DNA of 64,000 bases, from contig NZ_KQ758484.1 of the NCBI RefSeq assembly GCF_001456935.1, forward strand, positions 376,793 to 440,792, read 5' to 3'. The notes beneath the pieces are model-generated. The model had not been told where the DNA came from. It did not search any database and was given only the letters and a program-made list of their open reading frames with translations. A program made the position numbers and the translations under genes. Origin of the DNA: [Bacillus] enclensis (GTDB taxonomy: Bacteria; Bacillota; Bacilli; Bacillales; Bacillaceae_B). Shown here one piece after another: positions 1 to 8,200 of this stretch; position 1 is the first letter of the stretch, and every line of letters starts with the position of its first letter.

Positions 1-1
1 A

Positions 2-403
2 ACAAGTAACTCGAAATGGGCATATAAAAAGAAGAAACTCACAGCATTCCTTGCCGTTAGTTCCTTTTTAACCGCACTGTTTTGGATCCCTGGCTGGGAG
101 GTAGGGCGTGATCAGTCCTTTGACAATGTACATAGCCTCTTTTTTTCAGCCATGGCACTTATTCTTTTAGGAACATACTTAAAAGATCTGTTGTCCCCCT
201 ATCAGTCCTTGATGGACACGGCTGTGCTGGGAATTTCCCTGTATGCCGGACTCGCCGCAGCAAACTTATTCACGCCAATCACCACTGAAACATACCTGGC
301 ATTATGGTATGAATTCTTGATCCTCGCCGTCTATATCAACGCAGGCTACTTCATCATGAGGAAGGTCAATAAAAAGTTAAAACGAAAGACGAGCAGACAA
401 TAA
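2..403 (+). CDS. membrane protein, C-terminal part (5' end outside window)
   Basis: The reading frame is open from base 2 to the TAA at 403, so this is the C-terminal 133 or so residues of a protein that begins before the window; the internal ATG at 152 is not a credible start because the frame upstream is equally protein-like. Three hydrophobic stretches are visible, starting near KLTAFLAVSSFL, MALILLGTYL and YLALWYEFLILAVYI, followed by a strongly basic tail (KVNKKLKRKTSRQ) that fits a cytoplasmic C-terminus. I do not recognise the family. It converges on the phenylacetate operon and shares a bidirectional terminator with it. Confidence 0.7.
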   Translation, partial: TSNSKWAYKKKKLTAFLAVSSFLTALFWIPGWEVGRDQSFDNVHSLFFSAMALILLGTYLKDLLSPYQSLMDTAVLGISLYAGLAAANLFTPITTETYLALWYEFLILAVYINAGYFIMRKVNKKLKRKTSRQ

Positions 404-430
404 AGGAAGGACGCCTCCTTCCTTATTTTT
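403..430. terminator. bidirectional Rho-independent terminator
   Basis: A hairpin with stem AAGGAAGG/CCTTCCTT is followed by TTATTTTTG on the plus strand and preceded by an A-run. It closes the membrane-protein gene and, read on the minus strand, the phenylacetate operon. Confidence 0.7.
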
Positions 431-442
431 GTTTAACAAAAA

Positions 443-1645
443 CTATTCCACCTGCTCCACCAGCGTTGCAATCCCCTGCCCCACACCGATGCACATCGTC
501 GAGAGGCCGTAGCGGGTTCCTCGCTTTTTCATTTCATGTACAAGGGTGGTCAGAATCCTCGCACCGCTTGCACCAAGCGGGTGACCGAACGCAATTGCCC
601 CGCCGTTGACGTTAACAATTTCCGCGTTAAGTCCGAGATCCCTCATGCAGGCGATCGACTGTGCCGCAAACGCTTCGTTTAGCTCCACCAGCCCGATTTC
701 ATCAAGCGAAAGGCCTGCACGCTTCAGTGCCTTGCGCGTTGCATAGATTGGCCCGAGTCCCATGACTGAAGGCTCCAGTCCCGCAGTCGCAGAGGTGATA
801 TACCGTGCCAGCGGTTTCAGGCCTAGTTCCTCCGCTTTCTCCCTGCTCATCAATAACAGCGCGGATGCTCCGTCATTCACTCCTGACGCATTCCCTGCCG
901 TGACTGTTCCTTCATTAAATAGCGGGGAGAGCTTACCGAGCTTTTCCATACTTGACTGGGGACGGGGATGCTCGTCGACTGTAACAGTGGTGACATTCCC
1001 TTTTCGGTCGGTGATTTCCACTGGAACGATTTCGTCGCTGAATCGCCCTTCTTCCATTGCATGCTTCGCCTTCATCTGGCTCTCAAAGGAAAAGCGGTCC
1101 TGTTCCTCCCTGGTGATTTCATATTGCTTTGCTACATTTTCAGCTGTTTCAGGCATGGAATCCGTCCCGTATCTCTGCTTCAGGCGCGAGTTGACGAATC
1201 GCCACCCGATAGTTGTGTCGAACATTTCCATATTGCCTCTCGGAAATTCTTTGGAAGGCTTCGCCATGACAAAGGGTGCCCGTGTCATACTTTCCGTCCC
1301 GCCGGCAATGAAAATATCCCCTTCCCCGGCAAGAATTGCACGTGCAGCATAATTCACCGCATCCAGCCCGGAGCCGCACAGCCGGTTGATCGTCGTCGCT
1401 CCAACTTCAACAGGCAGTCCTGCCAGCAAGGCGGACATACGTGCTACGTTTCTATTGTCCTCCCCTGCCCCGTTGGCATTACCTAGCACAACCTCTTCGA
1501 TCTCATCCATCGGCATCATGTCATTTCGTTCAACCAGTGCTTTGATCACAATTGCCCCAAGATCATCCGGACGGACATCTTTCAATGCTCCTTTATACTT
1601 TCCGATCGGTGTGCGCACTGCATCTACAATGACTACTTCCTTCAT
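443..1645 (-). CDS. paaJ: thiolase of phenylacetate pathway (3-oxoadipyl-CoA / beta-ketoadipyl-CoA thiolase)
   Basis: 400-residue thiolase, full length for the family. The nucleophilic cysteine lies in [13 protein letters not shown], the active-site His in [16 protein letters not shown], and the second Cys in [10 protein letters not shown]. In the phenylacetate route this enzyme cleaves 3-oxoadipyl-CoA (and 2,3-didehydro-3-oxosuberyl-CoA) with CoA to release acetyl-CoA and succinyl-CoA. Its ATG follows AAAGGAG and overlaps the stop of paaH by 4 bp, so the two are translationally coupled. It is the last gene of the minus-strand operon. The family also includes generic acetyl-CoA acetyltransferases, so the substrate is inferred from gene context. 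Confidence 0.85.
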   Translation of the reverse strand: MKEVVIVDAVRTPIGKYKGALKDVRPDDLGAIVIKALVERNDMMPMDEIEEVVLGNANGAGEDNRNVARMSALLAGLPVEVGATTINRLCGSGLDAVNYAARAILAGEGDIFIAGGTESMTRAPFVMAKPSKEFPRGNMEMFDTTIGWRFVNSRLKQRYGTDSMPETAENVAKQYEITREEQDRFSFESQMKAKHAMEEGRFSDEIVPVEITDRKGNVTTVTVDEHPRPQSSMEKLGKLSPLFNEGTVTAGNASGVNDGASALLLMSREKAEELGLKPLARYITSATAGLEPSVMGLGPIYATRKALKRAGLSLDEIGLVELNEAFAAQSIACMRDLGLNAEIVNVNGGAIAFGHPLGASGARILTTLVHEMKKRGTRYGLSTMCIGVGQGIATLVEQVE

Positions 1646-2517
1646 GGCCGGCTCTCCTTTTCTTTCGTTTCCGAGTAATCATACACGCCCCTGCCGGATT
1701 TCCTGCCGAGTCTCCCCGCCTTGACGTACTTTTCCAAAAGCGGTGCCGGCCGGTATTTCTCACCAAGCTTTTCATGAAGATATTTCAGGTTGTTCAAGCG
1801 CGTATCCAATCCGACAAGATCCCCAAGCTCAAACGGACCCATCGGATAATTCAGACCCAGCTTGATGGCCTTATCGATTTCTTCCGGTGAACCGAGGCCT
1901 TCTTGCAGCATATAAAAGGCTTCGTTTCCGACCAGTGCGCTGATCCTGCTTGTAACGAAACCGGGAAACTCATTGATGACGACTGTTTCCTTGCCCATCA
2001 GGCGCGCAACCTGTTCAATCACTTCGGCCGTTTCATCACTTGTCTCCAGTCCACGTACGATCTCCACCAGCGGCATTTTATGTACAGGGTTGAAGAAATG
2101 CATGGCAATGACTTTTTCCGGACGCTTTGTAAATGAGCCGATTTCTGTCGGGCTCATCGTTGAAGTGTTTGTTGCAAGATAGCAGTAGTCAGGAGCATGC
2201 GCATCCAGCACTTCAAAAACCCCGCGCTTGATATCCGCCTTCTCCGGCACCGCTTCGATGACGACATCTGCATCACGGACTGTGATCGAGAGATTGGTGG
2301 AATATGAAAGCTGTTCGCGTGCCTCCATATATTCCTGACCGGTGATCTTCCCTCTTTCCACACCTTTTTCAAAAATGCCCTGAATTTCCGATTTGGCATG
2401 ATCCAGCTGTTCTTGCTTTATATCCACCAGGGTGGTTCTGAAGCCCCCGACGGCACTTACGTAGGCAATGCCTCTTCCCATAACCCCTGAACCTACAACC
2501 ACGATATGCTGTGTCAT
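1642..2517 (-). CDS. paaH: 3-hydroxyacyl-CoA dehydrogenase (3-hydroxyadipyl-CoA dehydrogenase)
   Basis: 291 residues, the size of a single-domain 3-hydroxyacyl-CoA dehydrogenase. The N-terminal Rossmann motif GSGVMGRGIAYV binds NAD, the catalytic His lies in MHFFNPVHKMPLVE, and the C-terminal dimerisation domain (GPFELGDLVGLDT) is intact. It should oxidise 3-hydroxyadipyl-CoA to 3-oxoadipyl-CoA in the cytoplasm, feeding the adjacent thiolase. The ATG sits behind AAAGGAGGAATAAC. It lies between the aldehyde dehydrogenase and paaJ in the phenylacetate operon. A role in butyrate-type metabolism (Hbd) would be the alternative; operon context favours PaaH. Confidence 0.85.
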   Translation of the reverse strand: MTQHIVVVGSGVMGRGIAYVSAVGGFRTTLVDIKQEQLDHAKSEIQGIFEKGVERGKITGQEYMEAREQLSYSTNLSITVRDADVVIEAVPEKADIKRGVFEVLDAHAPDYCYLATNTSTMSPTEIGSFTKRPEKVIAMHFFNPVHKMPLVEIVRGLETSDETAEVIEQVARLMGKETVVINEFPGFVTSRISALVGNEAFYMLQEGLGSPEEIDKAIKLGLNYPMGPFELGDLVGLDTRLNNLKYLHEKLGEKYRPAPLLEKYVKAGRLGRKSGRGVYDYSETKEKESRP

Positions 2518-2585
2518 TGTTATTCCTCCTTTAGTGCAATAAGGGGTTGACCCGGAAAGGACAACCCCTGTATCAAGCTGTTATT

Positions 2586-4103
2586 TTATACGCCGAACGG
2601 ATTCAGCGAACGATTACCGAAGTAAGAGATGATGCTCTTCGTTTCTGTATATAGATCCAGCGTTTCAACACAAAGTTCGCGGCCGAATCCTGATTGCTTG
2701 TAACCTCCGAACGGTGTGCCCGGGAATGCGGAGAATGGGCAGTTCACCATGACAATACCTGCCTGGATTGCTTTCGATACTCGTGTCGCGCGGCCATGAT
2801 TCTGTGTCCATACAGCTGAGCCAAGTCCGTATTCACTGTCGTTGGCCATCTTGATGGCTTCTTTTTCATCTTTGAATTTCATGACCACAACAACCGGTCC
2901 GAAGATTTCTTCCTTTACAGCCTTCATGTCATGAGTGACATCCGTGATGATTGTCGGCTCATACCAGTAACCTTTTTCGAAACCTTCCACAGTTGCCGGC
3001 TTCCCTCCGGTCACGATGGTGGCGCCGTCCTCTTTGGCTGATTCCACGTAGCTGTGGATGGTATCGACCTGACCCTGGTTGATGATCGCACCGATATGAG
3101 TCCCTTTGTCGTGCGGATCTCCAAGCGCAAGCTTTTTCGTCTTCTCGACGAATTTTTCCATGAATTCATCATAAATGTCTTCATGAACATAAAGCCTTGA
3201 GCGTGCTTCACAGGACTGTCCAGTATTATAGAAGATACCGAACAGCGATCCGTCCACCGCTGCGTCTACATCTGCATCATCAAAGACGATGTTCGGAGAT
3301 TTGCCTCCAAGCTCCAATGTCACACGCTTAAGGGTTTGAGAAGCCTTCTCCATGATATTTTTCCCGATCGGTGTTGAACCCGTGAAGGCCACTTTGTCTA
3401 CTTTTTTATGCTCAACAAGGTAGTTTCCGACTGAGGATCCGGCCCCCGGTACAATATTTACGACTCCTTCAGGAACTCCTGCTTCGATACAGATTTCACC
3501 GAGGACAATTGCAGTTAATGGAGTAAGTGTCGCAGGCTTTACGACGACAGAGCATCCAGACGCAATCGCGGGTGCGATCTTCCAGGCCGCCATCATGAGC
3601 GGATAATTCCAAGGAATGATCTGCGCACAGACACCGACAGGCTCTTTTTCTGCTGTGTTTGTGAATTGACCGGGTACATTGTTCACTGTTCCGCGGTGCC
3701 CCACAATCGCTCCTGCGTAGAATTCGAAGTCTTCGATTGCCTGCATGACCTGGCCTTGAGCTGCAGATAACGATTTTCCGCTGTCCATGATCTCAAGTGA
3801 AACCAGTTCATTGAAGCGGGAACGCATAATACCGGCAATCTTATTCAGTACTCGGGAACGTTTGTTGATTGGGAACTTCTTCCACTTACCGTGATCAAAT
3901 GCATTCCTTGCAGCCTGGACGGCTTTTTCTGCATCTTCCACGGAAGCAAGTGATACCGTTGCAATCGGTTCGCCGGTTGCAGGATTATACGTCGTGAACG
4001 TTTCCCCTGATTCACTTTCCATACGCTGACCGTTGATCACCAATGAATAATGCTCTCTTTTCATTTCAAGTACTTCAAAGCTTTGTTCTTTTACTGTAGA
4101 CAT
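2586..4103 (-). CDS. aldehyde dehydrogenase in phenylacetate operon
   Basis: 505-residue NAD(P)-dependent aldehyde dehydrogenase of the betaine/phenylacetaldehyde dehydrogenase type. Visible motifs are PWNYPLMMAAWKIAPA (cofactor pocket), FTGSTPIGK, the general base Glu in LELGGKSPN and the catalytic Cys in NTGQSCEARSRLYV. Two roles fit the context: oxidation of phenylacetaldehyde to phenylacetate, or replacement of the aldehyde dehydrogenase half of PaaZ, which oxidises the ring-opened semialdehyde-CoA. It lacks the C-terminal MaoC-like hydratase domain that a PaaZ fusion (about 680 aa) carries. The ATG follows AAAAGGAGATGGGACG. The gap upstream to paaG holds a copy of repeat A. Confidence 0.85.
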   Translation of the reverse strand: MSTVKEQSFEVLEMKREHYSLVINGQRMESESGETFTTYNPATGEPIATVSLASVEDAEKAVQAARNAFDHGKWKKFPINKRSRVLNKIAGIMRSRFNELVSLEIMDSGKSLSAAQGQVMQAIEDFEFYAGAIVGHRGTVNNVPGQFTNTAEKEPVGVCAQIIPWNYPLMMAAWKIAPAIASGCSVVVKPATLTPLTAIVLGEICIEAGVPEGVVNIVPGAGSSVGNYLVEHKKVDKVAFTGSTPIGKNIMEKASQTLKRVTLELGGKSPNIVFDDADVDAAVDGSLFGIFYNTGQSCEARSRLYVHEDIYDEFMEKFVEKTKKLALGDPHDKGTHIGAIINQGQVDTIHSYVESAKEDGATIVTGGKPATVEGFEKGYWYEPTIITDVTHDMKAVKEEIFGPVVVVMKFKDEKEAIKMANDSEYGLGSAVWTQNHGRATRVSKAIQAGIVMVNCPFSAFPGTPFGGYKQSGFGRELCVETLDLYTETKSIISYFGNRSLNPFGV

Positions 4104-4138
4104 CGTCCCATCTCCTTTTTCATTTTAGTATGCTAAAC

Positions 4139-4270
4139 ACCGCTTTTGATTTCCGTGCAAGACTTCGCTTTCCGCGGGCGGTTGGTGAACCTCCTCGTCA
4201 AGCCTGCGGGGTCTCACCTAACTCGCTTTTCCCGCAGGAGTCTTCGTCTTGCACTCCAATCAAACGCTGG
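4139..4270. repeat. intergenic palindromic repeat, family A, copy 1
   Basis: About 132-bp imperfect palindrome inside the phenylacetate operon, between paaG and the aldehyde dehydrogenase gene. The outer arms are GATTTCCGTGCAAGAC and GTCTTGCACTCCAATC; the inner arms contain CCGCGGG and CCCGCAGG, with GCGGGGTCTCAC in the middle. The same sequence recurs, in both orientations, near 6.2, 18.2, 18.4, 32.8 and 37.0 kb. Confidence 0.9.
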
Positions 4271-4294
4271 CTGCAGCCTTAAATCAAAAGCAAT

Positions 4295-5068
4295 CTATTT
4301 ACCGTGAAAAGCTGGTCTTCGTTTTTCAAGAAACGCGGTGACGCCTTCGCGGTGGTCTTGGGTTTGACCGGCGATTCGCTGGGCAAAGGCTTCTTTTTCT
4401 AAGTATTCATGGAAGGATACATCATGACTTCCTTTCAAGAGCCTTTTCATGAGTCCGATTGCCTTCGTCGGCATGGAGGCAATCCGTTCTGCAAAGGCCG
4501 TTGTTTCTTCCTGCCATCCTTCAACCGGGATAAGCTTCGTCACCAATCCGAGCTTTTCAGCTTGGTCTGCAGTGATTTTTTCACCAAAAACAGCGAGTTC
4601 CAGTGCTTTTGCATAGCCTACCAGATTCGTTAAGTAGTAGAGGTTTCCTGAATCCGGGACCAGACCGACATGGACGAACGCTTGAACGAAGCTTGCTTTC
4701 TCTGATACAATCCTGAAATCGCATGCCAGAGCCAATGAAAAACCGGCCCCTGCCGCCACACCGTTCACCGCGGCGATCACGGGTTTCTCGCAGGCTTCGA
4801 TTTCCTTCACCATGGGTCCGTAGTTATTCCGCAGCACTTCCCCGTGATCCATCTCTTCGTCCACTTCACTCAAATCCTGCCCCGAACAAAATGCACGCCC
4901 TTCGCCCGTTATGACGACGGCCCTCACATCCTTGTCACGGGATGATTCCTTGACTGCCTTTGCAACTTCAAGATTGAGCTGGCGAATGAACGCATTCAAT
5001 TTATCCGGCCGGTTCAGGGTGATCCAGGCTACATGATTTTTCACTTCATATTTAATGGTTTCGTACAC
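4295..5068 (-). CDS. paaG: ring 1,2-epoxyphenylacetyl-CoA isomerase (enoyl-CoA hydratase family)
   Basis: 257-residue crotonase-fold protein. The oxyanion-hole segments are GEGRAFCSGQDLSEV and NGVAAGAGFSLALACD. The SGQDL motif, NYGPMVKEI and the segment FVQAFVHVGLVPDSG resemble PaaG, the isomerase that converts the phenylacetyl-CoA epoxide to the oxepin and acts again on unsaturated intermediates. The start is GTG, seven bases after AAGGAGG. It follows paaF at 12 bp on the minus strand. Crotonase paralogues are easily confused, so the PaaG/PaaF split between the two neighbouring genes rests on the motif resemblance and order. Confidence 0.8.
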   Translation of the reverse strand: MYETIKYEVKNHVAWITLNRPDKLNAFIRQLNLEVAKAVKESSRDKDVRAVVITGEGRAFCSGQDLSEVDEEMDHGEVLRNNYGPMVKEIEACEKPVIAAVNGVAAGAGFSLALACDFRIVSEKASFVQAFVHVGLVPDSGNLYYLTNLVGYAKALELAVFGEKITADQAEKLGLVTKLIPVEGWQEETTAFAERIASMPTKAIGLMKRLLKGSHDVSFHEYLEKEAFAQRIAGQTQDHREGVTAFLEKRRPAFHGK

Positions 5069-5080
5069 GATGCAGCCTCC

Positions 5081-5857
5081 TTACTTTCCTTTGAAATGTG
5101 GTTTGCGTTTTTCCACGAACGCTTTCATGCCTTCTTTCTGATCCTCGGAGGCAAAAAGAAGATAGAAATTCTTCCGTTCATACTGCATTCCTTCGTAAAG
5201 GGAATAATCAACCGCTTTATGTACGGATTCTTTTATCAACCGTATGGAAAGCGGCGGCTTGGAGGCCAGTTTCTTCGCGAACTTCTCTGTTTCTTCCATT
5301 AATAGTTCCGGAGCGATTGCACGGTTGATGACACCCCATTCGAGTGCCTGCAGAGCCGTGAAGCGGTCGCCTGAGAGGAGCCATTCCATCGCCCTTGATT
5401 TACCGATGAGCTTTGTCAGGCGCTGGGTCCCTCCAGCGCCCGGCATCACACCGAGATTCACTTCGGGGAAACCGAAACTGGCGTCTTCAGCGGCAAACAA
5501 CATGTCACAGCAAAGCGCGAGTTCAAATCCGCCGCCGAGAGCGAAGCCTTGGACAGCGCCGATGACCGGCTTTTTGATCCACGCGAGGCGGTCCCATTCC
5601 GTAAACTGGTTGAGAAGTTCAAGGTCGATGGCGCCGTCTTCCGACATTTCATCAATGTCGGCTCCTGCGGCGAATGCCCTCCCCTTTCCGGACAGGATGA
5701 TCACTTTCACATTGTCATTGCGGTCAAACTCCTCAAAAGCTTCAACGATTTCCGAAACCATGGGGCGATTGATGGCGTTCAGCACCTTGGGACGGTTAAG
5801 CTCGATGAATCCGAGCCCGTCCCTTTCGCTGACTGCAATGTATTCGTGCTTACTCAT
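5081..5857 (-). CDS. paaF: enoyl-CoA hydratase (2,3-dehydroadipyl-CoA hydratase)
   Basis: About 258-residue crotonase-family hydratase. The oxyanion-hole segments are SGKGRAFAAGADIDEM and GFALGGGFELALCCD, the second carrying the first catalytic Glu, and the second catalytic Glu region is FGFPEVNLGVMPGAGGTQRL. It should hydrate 2,3-dehydroadipyl-CoA to 3-hydroxyadipyl-CoA. I place the start at the ATG at 5857 (MSKHEYIA), which overlaps the stop of the EthD gene; an in-frame ATG four codons upstream (5869) is possible. It lies between the EthD-family gene and paaG. A generic beta-oxidation role is the alternative. Confidence 0.8.
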   Translation of the reverse strand: MSKHEYIAVSERDGLGFIELNRPKVLNAINRPMVSEIVEAFEEFDRNDNVKVIILSGKGRAFAAGADIDEMSEDGAIDLELLNQFTEWDRLAWIKKPVIGAVQGFALGGGFELALCCDMLFAAEDASFGFPEVNLGVMPGAGGTQRLTKLIGKSRAMEWLLSGDRFTALQALEWGVINRAIAPELLMEETEKFAKKLASKPPLSIRLIKESVHKAVDYSLYEGMQYERKNFYLLFASEDQKEGMKAFVEKRKPHFKGK

Positions 5858-6158
5858 CCACTTCTTCACCGATCATGAGCGTGACCAGTTCGGCAGCGAA
5901 GCCCATCAAATCTTTTCCTGAAGCTTTTCCTTCGTCGGATTTAAGTCCTGCTTTAAGTGCTTCATGGCTTTCATAGTACATCTCGCACATGAGGTAGTAC
6001 TTGCCTTCCCCGCCCATTGGGGAACCTGTGATTCTCGTAACCTTCATTTCTTTAAGACCAGGGATTTTTGATGTGATCGGGGCATGGGTATTGAAGTAGT
6101 GCTCGTCGAATTGTTCCTTGTTTTCAGGGTGTTTGTATAATGCGATTAGTTTTACCAT
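5850..6158 (-). CDS. EthD family protein in phenylacetate operon
   Basis: 102 residues. The start MVKLIALYKHPE is typical of the family, as are the FDEHYFNTHAPITSKIPGLK segment and the ending YYESHEALKAGLKSDEGKA..D. These small dimeric alpha+beta-barrel proteins were first noted in ethyl tert-butyl ether degradation operons; their chemistry is not settled. I place the start at the ATG at 6158 behind AAGGAGAG; an open frame continues upstream but runs into repeat A and is not coding. The gene overlaps the start of paaF. A role as accessory or isomerase-type protein for the ring-oxidation steps is inference from its position. Confidence 0.8.
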   Translation of the reverse strand: MVKLIALYKHPENKEQFDEHYFNTHAPITSKIPGLKEMKVTRITGSPMGGEGKYYLMCEMYYESHEALKAGLKSDEGKASGKDLMGFAAELVTLMIGEEVDE

Positions 6159-6197
6159 TGTTAATCTCTCCTTATTATTTAAAAATTTGTTTTTATA

Positions 6198-6334
6198 CCG
6201 CTTTTGATTTCCGTGGAAGACTTCGCTTTCCGCGGGTAGCTCGTAAGCCTCCTCGTCGCATGCGCTCCTGCGGGGTCTCACACTAGCTACTTTTCCCGCA
6301 GGAGTCTTCGTCTTCCACTCCAATCAACCGCTGG
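6198..6334. repeat. intergenic palindromic repeat, family A, copy 2
   Basis: Same architecture as the copy at 4.14 kb. Here the outer arms read GTGGAAGAC and GTCTTCCAC instead of GTGCAAGAC and GTCTTGCAC: both arms have changed and still pair. It lies between paaD and the EthD gene, upstream of the EthD ribosome-binding site. Confidence 0.9.
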
Positions 6335-6423
6335 ATTCGGTTAATATTGAAGATTAACCAATCCTCTTTAGAACTGACCAAGTGATCCCTTCCGTTTTTC
6401 ATATGTCCAGTTCTGCCGGTTAG

Positions 6424-6516
6424 ACCTGAGAGGTCTTAAGCTAAATGGTCCAAGAGGCGAACTTCCTGGCCCATTTAGCTTATGCTTGTCGGGTCGATCA
6501 CTCTGCCTCCGCTTTT
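6424..6516. repeat. intergenic repeat, family B, copy 1
   Basis: Read on the minus strand it starts with AAAAGCGGAGGCAGAG five bases after the paaD stop codon, contains CCCGACAAGC and a central hairpin (AAATGG..CCATTT), and ends near GACCTCTCAGG. It matches the B copies near 14.4, 37.0 and 56.9 kb in its AAAAGCGGA start, internal CCGACAAGC and central stem-loop. Together with A copy 2 it fills the about 360-bp gap between paaD and the EthD gene. Confidence 0.8.
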
Positions 6517-6520
6517 CTGA

Positions 6521-7000
6521 TCACATCATGGTCGAAATAGGCTTCATGGCTTCGAACGGGTTTTTGCATTGTTTGCAGTAGAGGATGCTTCTGCAGGCGG
6601 TGGGCCCGAAGAGGTTTTCCATGGATGTATAGGGAGAATCACAGTATGGGCAGTGGATCTGCCAGTCTTCTTCTCCCGTGAAGTCCTTCGGCGGCGGTGC
6701 AATGCCGAATTCCTTCAGGCTTTCTCGTCCTTTTTCGGTCAGCCGGCTCGAGGTCCAGGGCGGGGAATAGACGAACTTCACTTCGACTCCCGTATTTCCC
6801 AACTGGTCCCTGAAGGCTTCCTCCACATTGGATTTAATGATGTCGAGTGCCGGGCAGCCCATGAATGTAGGAAGCAGTTCGATGGTCACCGGCCCATCGC
6901 CCACTATAATTCTATTCACCATTCCCAAATCTACGATACTTATTGAATCGATTTCCGGATCCTTCACCGTGTGAAGGACATTCCAAATCGTTTCTCTCAT
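6521..7000 (-). CDS. paaD: phenylacetyl-CoA epoxidase subunit PaaD
   Basis: 159 residues. The N-terminal MIP18/DUF59 domain is recognisable (VKDPEIDSISIVDLGMV, then FMGCPALDII). The C-terminus carries a metal-binding Cys cluster: CPYC at about residue 117 and CKQC at about residue 142, plus an additional Cys between. PaaD is thought to help assemble or insert metal into the PaaABC epoxidase rather than catalyse. The ATG follows AAAGGATGATCAGAA, 13 bp after paaC. A copy of repeat B begins just after its stop codon. Confidence 0.9.
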   Translation of the reverse strand: MRETIWNVLHTVKDPEIDSISIVDLGMVNRIIVGDGPVTIELLPTFMGCPALDIIKSNVEEAFRDQLGNTGVEVKFVYSPPWTSSRLTEKGRESLKEFGIAPPPKDFTGEEDWQIHCPYCDSPYTSMENLFGPTACRSILYCKQCKNPFEAMKPISTMM

Positions 7001-7013
7001 TTCTGATCATCCT

Positions 7014-7832
7014 TTACCAGATTGCTGCCGGATCTGAGTTATACACTTCACTGAGAATGGATAATGCCTGATCCAGGTCTGATGTATGCTCTCCTTGGCG
7101 GCCGTCTCCTTTTTTCATGCCGGTTTTCGGCGGAAATGCGAGATTCGCAGATTGGAAGACGGGCTGAATGGCGAGCTCCCAGCGCTTTTTGAGATTTTCT
7201 TCTCCTTCGATCAATCCCATAACGGACATTTCTTTGCCTTGTGGTCCAAGTGTCAGGACTCCCTGAAACTCATGGAGCACCCTTTCCATTGCTTCCTTCA
7301 TTCTCGCCCCTGCTTCCCCGCCGGCATTCACCAGCTGCAGGAACCACGTTTTCCAGTGAAGGAGATGATAGTATAATTCCGTATTGATCTTAATGGCGAG
7401 ATCAGCCAATGGTTCATATGAAGAGTTTTTCAATGAATCGATCCGAACCTTTTTAGCCACACTGTAAAAATAGTTCCTGACCACGGTAAATGCCCAGTCG
7501 TAGCGTGGTTCCGTCAAATAGTCCCCCGGTCCGTTCACTTCCTCTAAAAGAACCGCGTTCCTTCTTTCTCCGGAAGGACGGGCATGGGCCAGTGAATCCT
7601 GGCTCCCTTCACCAAGCTCTTCAAGCAGCTGATAATACATTGTCGCGTGACCCATCGTATCCTGATTGATGGAAGAGAATGCGACATCCTCCTCGATATG
7701 AGGAGCAAGCCCCAGCCATTCAGATCCGCGGTACGCAAGGATGAAATCGTCATCTGCAAGCTGATAGAGCAGGCTCAGCAGCGCTTCTTTGTATTCTTTA
7801 TTCGGGATGTCATCCGGACTTTTTACGATCAT
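7014..7832 (-). CDS. paaC: phenylacetyl-CoA epoxidase structural subunit PaaC
   Basis: 272 residues, normal for PaaC. It has a ferritin-like four-helix fold related to PaaA but is the structural partner: visible segments are YRGSEWLGLAPHIEEDVAF, NQDTMGHATMYYQLLEELG and LYYHLLHWKTWFLQLV. It pairs with PaaA in the heterocomplex that epoxidises the aromatic ring of phenylacetyl-CoA. The start overlaps the paaB stop by 4 bp, consistent with translational coupling. Confidence 0.9.
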   Translation of the reverse strand: MIVKSPDDIPNKEYKEALLSLLYQLADDDFILAYRGSEWLGLAPHIEEDVAFSSINQDTMGHATMYYQLLEELGEGSQDSLAHARPSGERRNAVLLEEVNGPGDYLTEPRYDWAFTVVRNYFYSVAKKVRIDSLKNSSYEPLADLAIKINTELYYHLLHWKTWFLQLVNAGGEAGARMKEAMERVLHEFQGVLTLGPQGKEMSVMGLIEGEENLKKRWELAIQPVFQSANLAFPPKTGMKKGDGRQGEHTSDLDQALSILSEVYNSDPAAIW

Positions 7833-8185
7833 TTTTTCTTCACCAACTCTCCCCAGGACATGATCTCTTTCTCATCAAGCATCTCCTGTTCATATTGCCG
7901 CCACTTCTTCTTAAGGTAGCCGTATCCTTTTGCATTCCGGTAATCCTTATTATCCAGGCGCTTTACACTTTCCCTTTCTTCAGGCGTCATCTTTCTGAGG
8001 TCCGAGCGTTTGACGACCCAAATGTCCGCCACCGGCTCCCTTCTCATGAAATTCTCCTGCGCCATGACCATCGCCAATTCATGGTTGGGGGCAAGCAGAC
8101 TGAATTGATGCTGCATCTGCGCCCCGTCTGTACGTTTGCTGAACACTTCAAACTCCTGGTAAAAATTCTGCCCCTTGTCAGACAT
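7829..8185 (-). CDS. paaB: phenylacetyl-CoA epoxidase subunit PaaB
   Basis: About 118 residues; recognisable PaaB core YQEFEVFSKRTDGAQMQHQFSL (given here as landmarks YQEFEVFSK and HQFSLLAPN) and ENFMRREPVADIWVVKRSD. PaaB bridges two PaaAC units in the epoxidase. I prefer the ATG at 8185 (MSDKGQ) because the AAAGGA ribosome-binding site sits only one base or so before the upstream ATG at 8194 but nine bases before this one. Tightly packed between paaA and paaC. Confidence 0.88.
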   Translation of the reverse strand: MSDKGQNFYQEFEVFSKRTDGAQMQHQFSLLAPNHELAMVMAQENFMRREPVADIWVVKRSDLRKMTPEERESVKRLDNKDYRNAKGYGYLKKKWRQYEQEMLDEKEIMSWGELVKKK

Positions 8186-8200
8186 CTGCCTCATTCCTTT

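Noticed and set aside
6159-6323. N-terminal extension of the EthD frame
   Set aside because: Overlaps repeat A copy 2; the ATG at 6158 has the ribosome-binding site and the family start.
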